57,716 nt of DNA, taken from NCBI GenBank assembly GCA_022360175.1, contig JAKSDI010000290.1:1-57716 (forward strand), given 5' to 3'. Both the position numbers and the translations under genes were made by a program. Source of the DNA: Chitinophagales bacterium (GTDB taxonomy: Bacteria; Bacteroidota; Bacteroidia; Chitinophagales; Saprospiraceae). Position 1 is the stretch's first letter, and every line of letters starts with the position of its first letter. Positions 1 through 7,947 of this stretch are shown here, piece by piece. The notes under the pieces were generated by a model. The model was not told the DNA's origin and ran no database searches. It saw only the letters and a program-made list of their open reading frames with translations.

Positions 1-139
1 TAATATGAAATGCATTACAAAGCCGCACGAAGCTCATTTTGAGGTGCATACTTGTAAAGTACGTACCGAAAAATAGCTAAAGTCCGGTGAAGTAAGGCGT
101 TCATATTAGCGAAAGGATTAATTTTAAACATGTTCTTAA
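1..139. other. Intergenic stretch at left edge
   Basis: No recognisable gene. A 38-codon minus-strand reading frame (131 down to 15) follows the [2Fe-2S] gene, but it matches nothing I know and lacks the RR-signal start expected of a molybdopterin-binding large subunit. The large subunit that normally accompanies the neighbouring [2Fe-2S] protein would have to lie further left, outside the window. Confidence 0.4.
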
Positions 140-607
140 TTAGGAATTGGCGGCTTGAATGGCTGCTGCTTTATGAATAGCTTTACGCATGCGATAGTAG
201 GTAGCACAGCGGCATACATTCACAATACTATTATCAATATCTTCATCAGTAGGATTCGGATTATGATTGAGTAATGCCGCTGTAGCCATCATAAAACCCG
301 GCTGGCAATAACCACATTGAGGGACGATTTCCTCCATCCAGGCTTGTTGCACAGGGTGCAATTGATCACCAGAAGAAAGGCCTTCTATTGTAGTAATATT
401 TTTTCCGTCTGCAAATTTAACGGCATAGGAGCAAGAGCGAACCGCCAGGCCATCTACGTGTATAGTACAGGTTCCACAGGCTGCTTTGCCACAGCCAAAC
501 TTGGTACCTTTTAAATCAAGAATATCTCGAATTACCCAAAGCAAAGGTGTTTGTCCATCTACATCAACGGTTGTTGATTCGCCATTTATATTGAATGTTA
601 TCTTCAT
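140..607 (-). CDS. (2Fe-2S)-binding oxidoreductase small subunit (IorA/CoxS-like)
   Basis: This is a 155-aa electron-transfer subunit of the xanthine dehydrogenase / isoquinoline 1-oxidoreductase family. It would pass electrons from a molybdopterin large subunit to an acceptor. The plant-ferredoxin-type cluster ligands are visible (C39, C44, C47, C59), as are those of the all-alpha second cluster (C98, C101 in CGYCQPGF; C132, C134 in the C-R-C pair). Length is normal for the family and there is no signal peptide. It lies 31 bp downstream of a secreted di-haem-type cytochrome gene on the same strand, which suggests an operon in which that cytochrome takes the electrons. No large subunit is present in the window. 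Confidence 0.88.
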   Translation of the reverse strand: MKITFNINGESTTVDVDGQTPLLWVIRDILDLKGTKFGCGKAACGTCTIHVDGLAVRSCSYAVKFADGKNITTIEGLSSGDQLHPVQQAWMEEIVPQCGYCQPGFMMATAALLNHNPNPTDEDIDNSIVNVCRCATYYRMRKAIHKAAAIQAANS

Positions 608-638
608 GTTCTATAGTTGAATGATTAACAAAGAGGGC

Positions 639-1256
639 CTATTGTTCAGGGATAATTGCTCCTTCAGCTACCCATTGTTTGACCGCAGCAATATATGCTT
701 CCTTCGATACAGGAGGTGCTTCTCTTGAGGTTCCTTCATTGTTGACTCCTGGCTCAAATACCCATAAAACCAGCGGATCTTCTGTAAGGTGTTTTTCAAT
801 TTCGGCAATAGACCGCCCTCCATTTTTATCGGGATTCGTCATTGCTTTTGCAATTTCTATACGGTTTAAACCTTCCCAGCCCATACTTCTGGGGGCCAGG
901 TGCCAATGGGGAGCTCCAGGAACGCCAGAGAAGTTATTATTTTCTTTTTGATGGCAGGTACTACACTGTAAAGCAGGGAGGCCATGTCCATCTTCTCCAC
1001 GTTGGACGTTAAAATTATGAATGTGGCTATCTTCCCCCTGATGAGGACGATCTCCTGCAGGATGGCAATTAACACAGCGTTTGTGAGCAACTACCTGCAT
1101 CATAATATCAAATGCTTCTTCTGAGGAGTGTTGAATCGGATGCTTGTCGGTGGTAGCAGATTCCGGCAAGGATGAAGTATCATCAAATGCCATGCTTACC
1201 AGCCCAATGGCGGAAACGATTGCGAGTAGGAAAAATAAGCGTCTTTTCATAGTCAA
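639..1256 (-). CDS. Secreted cytochrome c-like protein, two CxxCH motifs
   Basis: A 205-aa protein with an N-terminal signal sequence or membrane anchor (residues 4-23, basic start then hydrophobic) and two haem-attachment motifs, CVNCH at 61-65 and CSTCH at 98-102. His- and Met-containing stretches that could give distal ligands follow. It probably sits in the periplasm and acts as electron acceptor for the [2Fe-2S]/molybdopterin oxidoreductase encoded downstream. Proteins of this kind are often annotated as the cytochrome-type subunit of isoquinoline 1-oxidoreductase. The haem motifs are seen directly. The partnership is inferred from gene order. Confidence 0.8.
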   Translation of the reverse strand: MTMKRRLFFLLAIVSAIGLVSMAFDDTSSLPESATTDKHPIQHSSEEAFDIMMQVVAHKRCVNCHPAGDRPHQGEDSHIHNFNVQRGEDGHGLPALQCSTCHQKENNNFSGVPGAPHWHLAPRSMGWEGLNRIEIAKAMTNPDKNGGRSIAEIEKHLTEDPLVLWVFEPGVNNEGTSREAPPVSKEAYIAAVKQWVAEGAIIPEQ

Positions 1257-1275
1257 TAGATTTTATACTATATGC

Positions 1276-2184
1276 CTAGTTCATATTCCTGTATTCCTTT
1301 GGGCTATGCCCTGTTTTTGATTTAAATAACCTGGAAAGGCTTTGTGGGTAATCAAAACCTAAAGAATAAGCTATTTCGCTTATAGAAGCTGAAGAACTAA
1401 GTAGTGCTGTTTTGATTTTGTCAATCAGGATATCGTTGATATGTGATCTGGTACTTTTCCCTGTTTCTTTTTTGAGAAGATCACTTAGATAGTTAGAGGA
1501 GATATTTAGCTTTTCGCCAAAATAGCTCACAGAAGGAAGGCCCGTTTGTCTTAGATTTGGGGTATTGAAGTAATCTTTTAACAGCTTTTCGAATTGGGCA
1601 ACTGTATCCTGATTGATGTTTGATCTTGTATAAAATTGCCTGTCATAAAAGCGTCGGCAATAGTTTAAGAATAATTCGAGATTGGAAATGATTAATTGCT
1701 GACTGTGCTGGTCGAGGTATTTACTGTATTCCTTTTTCAATTGAGTAATAATAGTCGTAATGTATTCTTGCTCATCAGCTGATAAATGCAGGGCCTCTGT
1801 TATTTCATAAGAGAAGAAAGTATATTTATCAATTTCACTTCCTAATTGATCTTTTCGTATCAAGTCAGGATGAAATAATAAAGACCAGCCTTTATTATTT
1901 TTGATCATCTCCCTGGTCGGGCTCGTCATCACCTGTCCGGGAGCAACAAAAATCAGCGTGCCATGCTGAAAATCATAAGAATTTCTTCCATATCCGATAG
2001 AACCGCTTACGCCTTCTTTAAATAGGATCAAATACATTTCAGAAATGAAACGCGTATTTTCCTTCACCTTGTCCAGTTGTATCTCCTGATCACTAAACAC
2101 AGTAATCAAAGGATGCTTGGGAGGTACTAAGCCCAACCGCTGATGAAGATCAGTTATGCTTGCTATTTTGATAACTTCGGCCAT
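1276..2184 (-). CDS. AraC-family transcriptional regulator
   Basis: A 302-aa protein with an N-terminal cupin-like sensing region (about residues 1-170) and a C-terminal AraC double helix-turn-helix (about 200-300). The family signature runs through the SISEIAYSLGFDYPQSLSRL segment and ends in FKSKTGHSPKEYR. It lies directly upstream of the cytochrome/[2Fe-2S] genes on the same strand (20 bp gap), so it probably regulates them, itself, or both. The inducer cannot be read from the sequence. Confidence 0.88.
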   Translation of the reverse strand: MAEVIKIASITDLHQRLGLVPPKHPLITVFSDQEIQLDKVKENTRFISEMYLILFKEGVSGSIGYGRNSYDFQHGTLIFVAPGQVMTSPTREMIKNNKGWSLLFHPDLIRKDQLGSEIDKYTFFSYEITEALHLSADEQEYITTIITQLKKEYSKYLDQHSQQLIISNLELFLNYCRRFYDRQFYTRSNINQDTVAQFEKLLKDYFNTPNLRQTGLPSVSYFGEKLNISSNYLSDLLKKETGKSTRSHINDILIDKIKTALLSSSASISEIAYSLGFDYPQSLSRLFKSKTGHSPKEYRNMN

Positions 2185-2205
2185 GAGTGTTCTAATGTTC
2201 GCTTA

Positions 2206-2367
2206 GAGGCTGTTGAGCTTTTAGTAATCGTCGTCAAAATGGTTCTTTTGCCTCTATTCTTCGCTATGAAAATCCTCATTATGCTAAGGCATAACTCCGG
2301 TTTTCATTACTTGACTAGAGAAAAAATACCTCATTTTTACTTGAAGAGCAAAAGTCCCAACAGCCTC
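2206..2367. repeat. MITE-like element with terminal inverted repeats
   Basis: The stretch begins with GAGGCTGTTG and ends with its exact complement CAACAGCCTC, 162 bp apart. The similarity continues inward with mismatches (GAGCTTTT against GGACTTTT). A near-palindrome, ATTATGC...GCATAA, lies inside. No open frame of useful length and no clear target duplication is seen. The GAGGCTGT start resembles the ends of several DDE-transposase insertion sequences, so a non-autonomous derivative is the likeliest reading. Confidence 0.5.
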
Positions 2368-2479
2368 ATAAACATAAATCTACAAGCTTCTCACGACTAT
2401 TATTCAACCTTATTACAGAAAGTTATAACAGTTTTACTGATTTTTAGGTAGCTAGAATGAGGTAGTGAGTTGGGGAATG

Positions 2480-2605
2480 ATGTGAGAGGCGAAAGGTGAT
2501 AGGTGATGTCCCAACTACGCTTATCAGCTCCATCGGGCAAAGGGTGATTAGTGAATAGGGATTGGTGATGTTCCAACTCTTTAGCCACGTCGGGTGAAAA
2601 GGTAA
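2480..2605. repeat. Degenerate GGTGAT-rich duplicated spacer
   Basis: A non-coding spacer with two imperfect copies of a unit of about 65 bp. Each contains GGTGATGTYCCAACT followed by a GTCGGG or ATCGGG segment and a G/A-rich stretch with GGTGAT or GTGATT words. No protein is encoded. The rest of the 2368-2733 gap is AT-rich and probably holds the promoter of the following AraC gene. Confidence 0.4.
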
Positions 2606-2733
2606 CTTTGTAAATCTAAAACTCTTGTTATTTACTTTTTGTACAATACGTCTACAATAAACCCTCCATTACAAAGCTTGTTATATTTAAACTACATTTT
2701 ATAACATTTAACAGTGAGAGCACTGATTTAAAA

Positions 2734-3576
2734 GTGATGAATGCTATTCCTTTACGACAGCTAAACACTGAAAAAAACAGCATAGATTTTTCGCAGTTTT
2801 TTAAGATCCGAAAAATTGAAGGAGAAGCTATAGTTGAACTACCACATCGGCATAATTACTATTTTTTACTGGCATTACAGAATGGGCAGGGATTACATGA
2901 AATTGATTTTGAGCAATACCCTGTCGTAGGTAATGAAGTTTTTGTAATGCGCCCTGGGCAGGTGCATAGGCTTCAATTAGAAGAAGGAGCGAAAGCTTAT
3001 CTCATAAATATTGTTGTCTCTCTTTATTTTAATCGGGTCAGTTTTAATTTGGATCTTTTAAAGAAAGTAGCTCGCCAAAATTGTTATAAACTGAATACGC
3101 TTCAATTTGAGAAAGGTATTCCTTATTTAGATGCTGCTTTTCAGGAATTCATGCAAAAAGACCCGGGGTATGAAGAGGTTGTCAAAGCCAATCTAAGTAT
3201 TTTTATTACCCAGCTTTTTCGTCTTGGTAATACGGATCGTACTCCTATGTCATATGCTCAGGAACGCTTCGATGAGTTTCAGGAACTTTTGGAAACCCAC
3301 ATTTATTCTATGAAGAATGTATCTTCTTACGCAAGTTTGATGAATTTATCTTCTTATCAACTGAATACCATCACAAAATCTTTAATGGGGAAGACTTGTT
3401 CAGAAATGATTCAGCAACAGGTGATTTTAGAGGCCAAACGCCTGTTAATGTCTACCACTTACCAGGTTAGAGAAATTGCTTACGAATTGGGTTATGATGA
3501 CATCCCTTATTTTAACAGGCTATTTAAAAAACATACAGCTAGCTCTCCGAGTAATTTTCGCAACAATTACAAATAA
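2734..3576 (+). CDS. AraC-family transcriptional regulator
   Basis: A 280-aa regulator with an N-terminal cupin domain (HRHNYYFLLAL, then a PGQVHRL motif near residue 90) and a C-terminal AraC DNA-binding domain (about 180-280) ending in FNRLFKKHTASSPSNFR. This architecture is common in Bacteroidota one-component regulators. It lies 108 bp upstream of the DUF2938-SRPBCC-DJ-1 genes in the same direction and may control them. Two adjacent ATG codons open the frame. The first was used, and a one-residue shift is possible. Confidence 0.88.
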   Translation: MMNAIPLRQLNTEKNSIDFSQFFKIRKIEGEAIVELPHRHNYYFLLALQNGQGLHEIDFEQYPVVGNEVFVMRPGQVHRLQLEEGAKAYLINIVVSLYFNRVSFNLDLLKKVARQNCYKLNTLQFEKGIPYLDAAFQEFMQKDPGYEEVVKANLSIFITQLFRLGNTDRTPMSYAQERFDEFQELLETHIYSMKNVSSYASLMNLSSYQLNTITKSLMGKTCSEMIQQQVILEAKRLLMSTTYQVREIAYELGYDDIPYFNRLFKKHTASSPSNFRNNYK

Positions 3577-3684
3577 GTCCAATCAATCTTCAAATTAGTC
3601 CTAATCAGGTGCTTGGCAGCTGCTATAATTTTGCTTCAGTAATACGATAAGAACAATCTTTTACCTGAAAGCATAAAATTACAA

Positions 3685-4167
3685 ATGAGTACACTGCTGA
3701 AAACTTTACTTATTGGTGTAGGTGCTACACTCAGTATGGATATATGGTCCTTTATTTTAAAGCAATTCAAGATATCATCACTCGACTACCGCTTGTTGGG
3801 ACGCTGGATTCTTAAAATGTTTGAAGGGCAATTTTTCCACAATAAGATTTTTAATACGCCCCCAGTCAAAAACGAATTGTTAATTGGATGGGTATTTCAT
3901 TATTTAATAGGAATAAGCTTTGCTTTTTTACTGCTTTCCATTTATGGTAAGAATTGGTTAGACAAGCCTACGCTTATTCCTGCTTTGGTCATTGGTATTG
4001 GTACCATTGTAGCGCCTTTTTTCTTAATGCAACCCGCCTTTGGCTTTGGAATAGCCGCGTCTAATTTGCCCGACCCTAATATCATTCGCTTCAAGAGCTT
4101 TTTAGCGCATTTGATCTATGGAATCGGCTTGTATGCAGCCGCCTATGTAATAAAAGAAATGAGCTAA
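3685..4167 (+). CDS. DUF2938-type integral membrane protein
   Basis: A 160-aa hydrophobic protein with about four membrane segments (near residues 4-22, 68-88, 98-118, 137-155). It has the features of the DUF2938 family: an early small-residue helix with GATLSMD, and an SLDYRLLGRW segment after it. The function of the family is unknown. It is first in a rightward group with the SRPBCC and DJ-1-like genes, although a gap of 180 bp separates it from the next gene. The preceding regulator may act on it. Confidence 0.72.
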   Translation: MSTLLKTLLIGVGATLSMDIWSFILKQFKISSLDYRLLGRWILKMFEGQFFHNKIFNTPPVKNELLIGWVFHYLIGISFAFLLLSIYGKNWLDKPTLIPALVIGIGTIVAPFFLMQPAFGFGIAASNLPDPNIIRFKSFLAHLIYGIGLYAAAYVIKEMS

Positions 4168-4347
4168 GTACGTACGTAAAGTGCCCAATCGCAATAGTGC
4201 TCTGTAAAGTATCAAATGATTAGTAGAGACTTCGGAGAAGTCGCACATATATACAATATGCGATTTCCCTAAGATCATTACTCTGATATCATCCGGCTTT
4301 TCAAATAGGACAAAGCACAATTCACTTCACCTAATAAACTTATCAAA

Positions 4348-4854
4348 ATGAAGAAAGCAATAATTATTTCCATGGTGCATCTGCTTTTTGGTATAAATCT
4401 ATTTGCACAAGCATCTTCAAATAACAAAACTATGATTCAATCAGAACAACAAGTCTCCATGACTATAAATGTAAGCCCGGATCAGGCCTGGGATGTGATT
4501 AAAACAGGAAAAGACCTGGATAAATGGCTGCCTGAGATTATCCAAAGTTGTGAATTGAAAGGTGATATAAGAGTATGTGGTACAGCCAATGGAACAGTTG
4601 TAGAGCGTATTCTCAAAATTGACCACGAATCGAAAGAGTTTAAATTCGTTTTTGTCGAGCAAAATATGTTGCCAAATGCGGAGCAATTAACTGCACTCAT
4701 TAGAATTTTTTCAGATGCGGATGGAAAAGCGATTGTCAATTACCGTTGGACGTTTGATGTATCTGATAAAGAAGCAGAAGTACAAATCAAGAACACTTTG
4801 GTGATGATGGGGAATATGGGCATTAAAAGTTTGGAAAACTATATCCTTAATTAA
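4348..4854 (+). CDS. Secreted SRPBCC (START-like) family protein
   Basis: A 168-aa protein with a signal peptide (residues 1-20, ending near FAQA) followed by a polyketide-cyclase/START-type domain: MTINVSPDQAWDVI at the start of the domain, then a KWLPEI segment and a long C-terminal helix. The fold binds hydrophobic ligands in a cavity. The ligand here is unknown. The stop codon is 5 bp before the start of the DJ-1-like gene, so the two are almost certainly co-transcribed. Confidence 0.75.
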   Translation: MKKAIIISMVHLLFGINLFAQASSNNKTMIQSEQQVSMTINVSPDQAWDVIKTGKDLDKWLPEIIQSCELKGDIRVCGTANGTVVERILKIDHESKEFKFVFVEQNMLPNAEQLTALIRIFSDADGKAIVNYRWTFDVSDKEAEVQIKNTLVMMGNMGIKSLENYILN

Positions 4855-4859
4855 TAGAC

Positions 4860-6104
4860 ATGAAAAAGATTATAGTTATCATTAGTTGTCAAGTCATTTT
4901 TTGCCTCCATCTTCTAGGACAACATACCTCTGAAATAAAGGATATCGCCCTTTTTTTACAAGAGGATGTAGAGGCACTGGATTTTGCAGGCCCATTAGAG
5001 GTTTTTGTATCAGCAGGTTTTAATGTGTACACCGTTTCGGTTACAAAAGAGCCTATAAAATCGCTGGGAATGCTGACCATTATACCGGATTATGATATTA
5101 CGGATTGCCCTCAACCAGATATACTTGCTTTTTTTGGGGGAGGAACCCCTTTAGAGCTATCCAAGAACCCAGATGTAATGGAGTGGATCATTAAGACACT
5201 GGATGAAACACCCGTACAGTTTTCCGTTTGTACAGGAGCTTATTTTTTAGGAGAAGCGGGTTATCTGGATCATCAAATGGCTACTACTTATCATCTTTGG
5301 ATTGATGATTTACAAGATAGATACCCAAAGAGTAAGGTGAAAGGCAATGTGCGCTTTGTAGATAATGGGAAAGTAATTACTACTGCAGGGGTGTCAGCAG
5401 GTATAGATGGTGCTTTGCATTTAGTCTCGAAACTAAAAGGACGCTTGGCTGCTCAGGAAATAGCAAAAGGGATAGAGTATGATAAATGGATTCCTGATGA
5501 AGGTTTTGTATTCGATCATCCTTTCCTGAAGAAAACCTTGGCAGCAGGCTTTGAGGCTGCACAAGAATTGTTGAATACGGAACCGATTTACAAGGGAGAA
5601 CTGCTAAATCTATCAGAAAAATTAATTCAGAAAAAGAGATATAAGGATGCAGAAAAGTGCATTCATCTAGCAATGGATATGGAGGCCCCTACCGCCAAAG
5701 ATTATGAATTGTTGAGGAGGATTAATCAAGCTCAACACAAATTTGTGCCACCTTCAGAAGAAGAATATTTTCAAATTATTAGGGAGAAAGGAATCGCTGA
5801 AGGAGAGCACATTCTTAAGCAAGTGAAACAATACAATGAAAACTGGATCATCACAGACCCGATGCAGTTTTTGCATTTCAGCTACATCGAGTATTATAAG
5901 AAAAACAAAATTGATGAGGCTATTGAATTGATGAAATTACAGTTGCAGCATCATCCAGAATATGTTTATTACCATTATTGGATGGGAAGATATTTTGAAG
6001 AAAAAAATATGCTTCAGGAAGCCCTGACTTATTACGAGCAAGCCGTAAAATTGGATGCCACTTTTGTGGAAGCGATCCGGAAGGTGGAAGAATTGAAAGG
6101 ATAA
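4860..6104 (+). CDS. Secreted DJ-1/PfpI-family protein with C-terminal TPR region
   Basis: A 414-aa protein with a signal peptide (1-21), a DJ-1/PfpI glutamine-amidotransferase-like domain (about 25-210) and a helical TPR-like C-terminus (about 240-414). The nucleophile elbow is SVCTGA with C124, and the early acidic site is DVEALDFAGP. The domain resembles isonitrile hydratase and the ligand-binding half of GATase1-AraC regulators, but there is no DNA-binding domain. The TPR repeats and the export signal are unusual additions. It is co-transcribed with the SRPBCC gene and followed by a strong terminator hairpin. Enzymatic activity is inferred from the family only. Confidence 0.78.
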   Translation: MKKIIVIISCQVIFCLHLLGQHTSEIKDIALFLQEDVEALDFAGPLEVFVSAGFNVYTVSVTKEPIKSLGMLTIIPDYDITDCPQPDILAFFGGGTPLELSKNPDVMEWIIKTLDETPVQFSVCTGAYFLGEAGYLDHQMATTYHLWIDDLQDRYPKSKVKGNVRFVDNGKVITTAGVSAGIDGALHLVSKLKGRLAAQEIAKGIEYDKWIPDEGFVFDHPFLKKTLAAGFEAAQELLNTEPIYKGELLNLSEKLIQKKRYKDAEKCIHLAMDMEAPTAKDYELLRRINQAQHKFVPPSEEEYFQIIREKGIAEGEHILKQVKQYNENWIITDPMQFLHFSYIEYYKKNKIDEAIELMKLQLQHHPEYVYYHYWMGRYFEEKNMLQEALTYYEQAVKLDATFVEAIRKVEELKG

Positions 6105-6107
6105 GAA

Positions 6108-6146
6108 AGAGAAGGCCGAGCAATTTGCTCGGCTCTCTGCTTTTAT
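6108..6146 (+). terminator. Intrinsic terminator of the SRPBCC/DJ-1 operon
   Basis: A perfect 8-bp stem, GCCGAGCA / TGCTCGGC, with a 3-nt loop at 6115-6133. AGAGAAG and CTCTCT extend it outward, and a T-rich run follows. It begins a few bases after the stop codon at 6104. Confidence 0.75.
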
Positions 6147-6205
6147 ATTGGTCCACCCTTTTGAAAGGAGAAGTAGTTTAAATGATGAAAATTATATTGA
6201 GAAGG

Positions 6206-6529
6206 CTATTTTTTCAACGCATCTTTTCTCTCTTCTATAGCTTCCCTTATTAATGCCTCCAGATCGGGATGATGGATGTCGTCAATGGATTTAATTTTCG
6301 TATTCCGAAATTTTTTGCCGGTGCCCCCTAACAAGCCCTTCGGATCTTTCAGGTTTACCCCATGATTAAAGCCAAAGTTGATATGTGCTTTCGCAAAAAC
6401 CATATAACAATAATGCTCGGTCATTTTCTTTGGCCCTACACCATAACCAACAACCTTTTGTTTGACCCAGGCTTGTTCAAACACATCCGCGTGAATCTTA
6501 AACAATAGCGCCCTAAGTGCAACCGCCAT
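6206..6529 (-). CDS. DUF1801 domain protein, 5' part joined by frameshift to VOC gene
   Basis: The 107-aa frame from the internal ATG lacks the first part of the DUF1801 fold (an YdhG-like domain of unknown role). The same frame stays open upstream to 6601 and encodes SIDKTEEDFRAIIEQYPQAV, a typical DUF1801 start, but it has no start codon before a stop at 6602-6604. That stop lies inside the VOC gene. A -1 shift at the A6 run (6595-6600 on the plus strand) would join ...FSLTEK to SIDKTEEDF... and give one VOC-DUF1801 fusion. It is therefore either a frameshifted gene, a sequencing indel or a slippage fusion. Confidence 0.6.
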   Translation of the reverse strand: MAVALRALLFKIHADVFEQAWVKQKVVGYGVGPKKMTEHYCYMVFAKAHINFGFNHGVNLKDPKGLLGGTGKKFRNTKIKSIDDIHHPDLEALIREAIEERKDALKK

Positions 6530-7002
6530 TTCCTGGACTGCTTGTGGGTATTGTTCAATGATAGCACGAAAATCCTCTTCTGTTTTGTCAATGCTTTTTT
6601 CTCAGTTAATGAGAACCAGTTGCCAGAATCGTCCTTAAACAATGCTTCAATCGCATAAAACTCCTTTGTAGGTGGTTTGATAAACTCTACCCCTTTGCCC
6701 TTGAGTTCTTCATAGGTGGCATGTATATCTGCCGTTTCAAAAACACCGAATCCAAATATCCCATTTTTAACCATTTCTCTCATTTGATTGGCTGTCTCCT
6801 GAGTGAAACTCATTCCCGGTTTTACGGCCATCAGTGTGATTTCCAAATCAGGTTGCTGTGGAACTGTTAACGTCAGCCATCTTCCATCTTCTCCTATTGG
6901 AGCATCCGTATGAACATTAAAACCTAGCTTATTGACATAAAAATCATAAGCGCTATCCTGATCTAATACATAAATACTTACATGACTCAGTTTGCTAATC
7001 AT
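6436..7002 (-). CDS. VOC (glyoxalase/bleomycin resistance-like) protein with out-of-frame tail
   Basis: Residues 1 to about 135 form a VOC domain of the betaalphabetabetabeta type, starting MISKLSHVSIYVLDQDSAYD and ending NWFSLTE. The domain usually binds a metal and acts as a lyase, dioxygenase or antibiotic-binding protein. Residues after about 137 are the DUF1801 region read in the wrong frame (basic, low complexity), which marks the frameshift at the A6 run near 6600. It is divergent from an AraC gene to its right. The substrate is unknown. Confidence 0.7.
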   Translation of the reverse strand: MISKLSHVSIYVLDQDSAYDFYVNKLGFNVHTDAPIGEDGRWLTLTVPQQPDLEITLMAVKPGMSFTQETANQMREMVKNGIFGFGVFETADIHATYEELKGKGVEFIKPPTKEFYAIEALFKDDSGNWFSLTEKKALTKQKRIFVLSLNNTHKQSRKWRLHLGRYCLRFTRMCLNKPGSNKRLLVMV

Positions 7003-7030
7003 AATCCTAATTTTTTTGATTGATACAAAG

Positions 7031-7501
7031 CTACTTAGGACTGTTTTTATCTATTTCTTCAAAATTGCTCTTTTTCCAATTGTATTTTTCAGAAAAGCAT
7101 CCGGGGATATAATTCAGCGGTTTACTTTTAATGAGTTTAGCTCGTTCTATAAATGCTTTTTGATATTGCGAAGGAGTTAGTCCTGTTGCTTTTTTAAACA
7201 ACCCACTGAATGAAGATAGACTATCATAACCTACAGCATAGCAGACTTCCATAATGGTACATTCTGACTTTAAAAGTTCTATAGCTCTACTCAGGCGAAC
7301 CGACTTAAGATAATTGTAAGGTGTTTTCCCGTATACCTTTTTGAATTGCCTAATAAAGTCAAACTTAGAAAACTGAGCTTCTGATGCAATATTTTCTATA
7401 TCAATGTTTTCTGCATAATGCTGATCAATATAACGTTTGGCAGTAACGATTTTTTTATAAAAATATGCTTTTGGGTAGTCTTCCATTTTATTGCTTGTCA
7501 A
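7031..7501 (-). CDS. Short AraC-family regulator (DNA-binding domain only)
   Basis: A 156-aa protein that consists of an N-terminal AraC double HTH (about 15-115) with RHYAEN/IENIASEAQFSKFDFIRQFKKVYGKTP-type helices, shown here only in part, and an AVGYDSLSSFSGLFKKATGL second HTH. A short basic tail follows. No cupin domain is present. It reads in the same direction as the VOC/DUF1801 pair, 29 bp upstream of it, and is probably its local regulator. This gene pairing is common in Bacteroidota. Confidence 0.83.
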   Translation of the reverse strand: MTSNKMEDYPKAYFYKKIVTAKRYIDQHYAENIDIENIASEAQFSKFDFIRQFKKVYGKTPYNYLKSVRLSRAIELLKSECTIMEVCYAVGYDSLSSFSGLFKKATGLTPSQYQKAFIERAKLIKSKPLNYIPGCFSEKYNWKKSNFEEIDKNSPK

Positions 7502-7947
7502 ACAAATATAGCCTTTAGGTTTGGAATGCTTGTAATGTGTCTATTCACTTAGGGGAACGTATTTAATAATAGCGCCCTTTTTGCAAAAAAAATAAAAACT
7601 ATCTATCTTATGCATCATAAATGAAACACAAAGCGTAAACTGCTCAAAATTTATAAACTTAACACTAACATTCTATTTGCTCTGATCCATTCCTGAAAAA
7701 GTAATATGATATATAGAGAATGGATTGATACATAGCCATATTTATTCCAATGTTTACATACTTTTCTGTCATTATCATTTGATGCATGGTAGAACTGGCT
7801 TTGTCGTAACTGTCAAAACTATACTGCTTCATTATTCAATGACAGATTTTACGATACGGAATTGATGCTTGTAGTGCTGATGCAGGTTTTCCAATTTCCA
7901 CTATAAAGGATTGAGCTATTATGTGATTTTTCTTTAAAAAAGAGAGG
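7502..7947. other. 446-bp AT-rich intergenic region
   Basis: No gene is seen. An 8-bp inverted repeat (ATCCATTC at 7685-7692 and GAATGGAT at 7718-7725) could be an operator or a weak hairpin. The region separates the leftward AraC gene from the rightward secreted-protein genes and must hold both promoters. A good purine-rich SD-like run (GAGAGG) precedes the ATG at 7948. Confidence 0.35.

Noticed and set aside
15-131. 38-codon minus-strand ORF after the [2Fe-2S] gene
   Set aside because: No family match, no signal or cofactor motif, and its codons look like non-coding repeat sequence.
3626-3633. TAATTTTG as a -7 box for DUF2938
   Set aside because: No -33 box at a suitable distance; the only TTGG lies 9 bp away.
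4228-4242. GACTTC-GGA-GAAGTC hairpin after the DUF2938 gene
   Set aside because: Perfect stem but only 6 bp and without a T run, so not claimed as a terminator.
6595-6600. Programmed -1 frameshifting at the A6 run
   Set aside because: The zero-frame phasing is AAA AAA G, not the A AAA AAG slippery heptamer, so a simple mutation or sequencing error is at least as likely.
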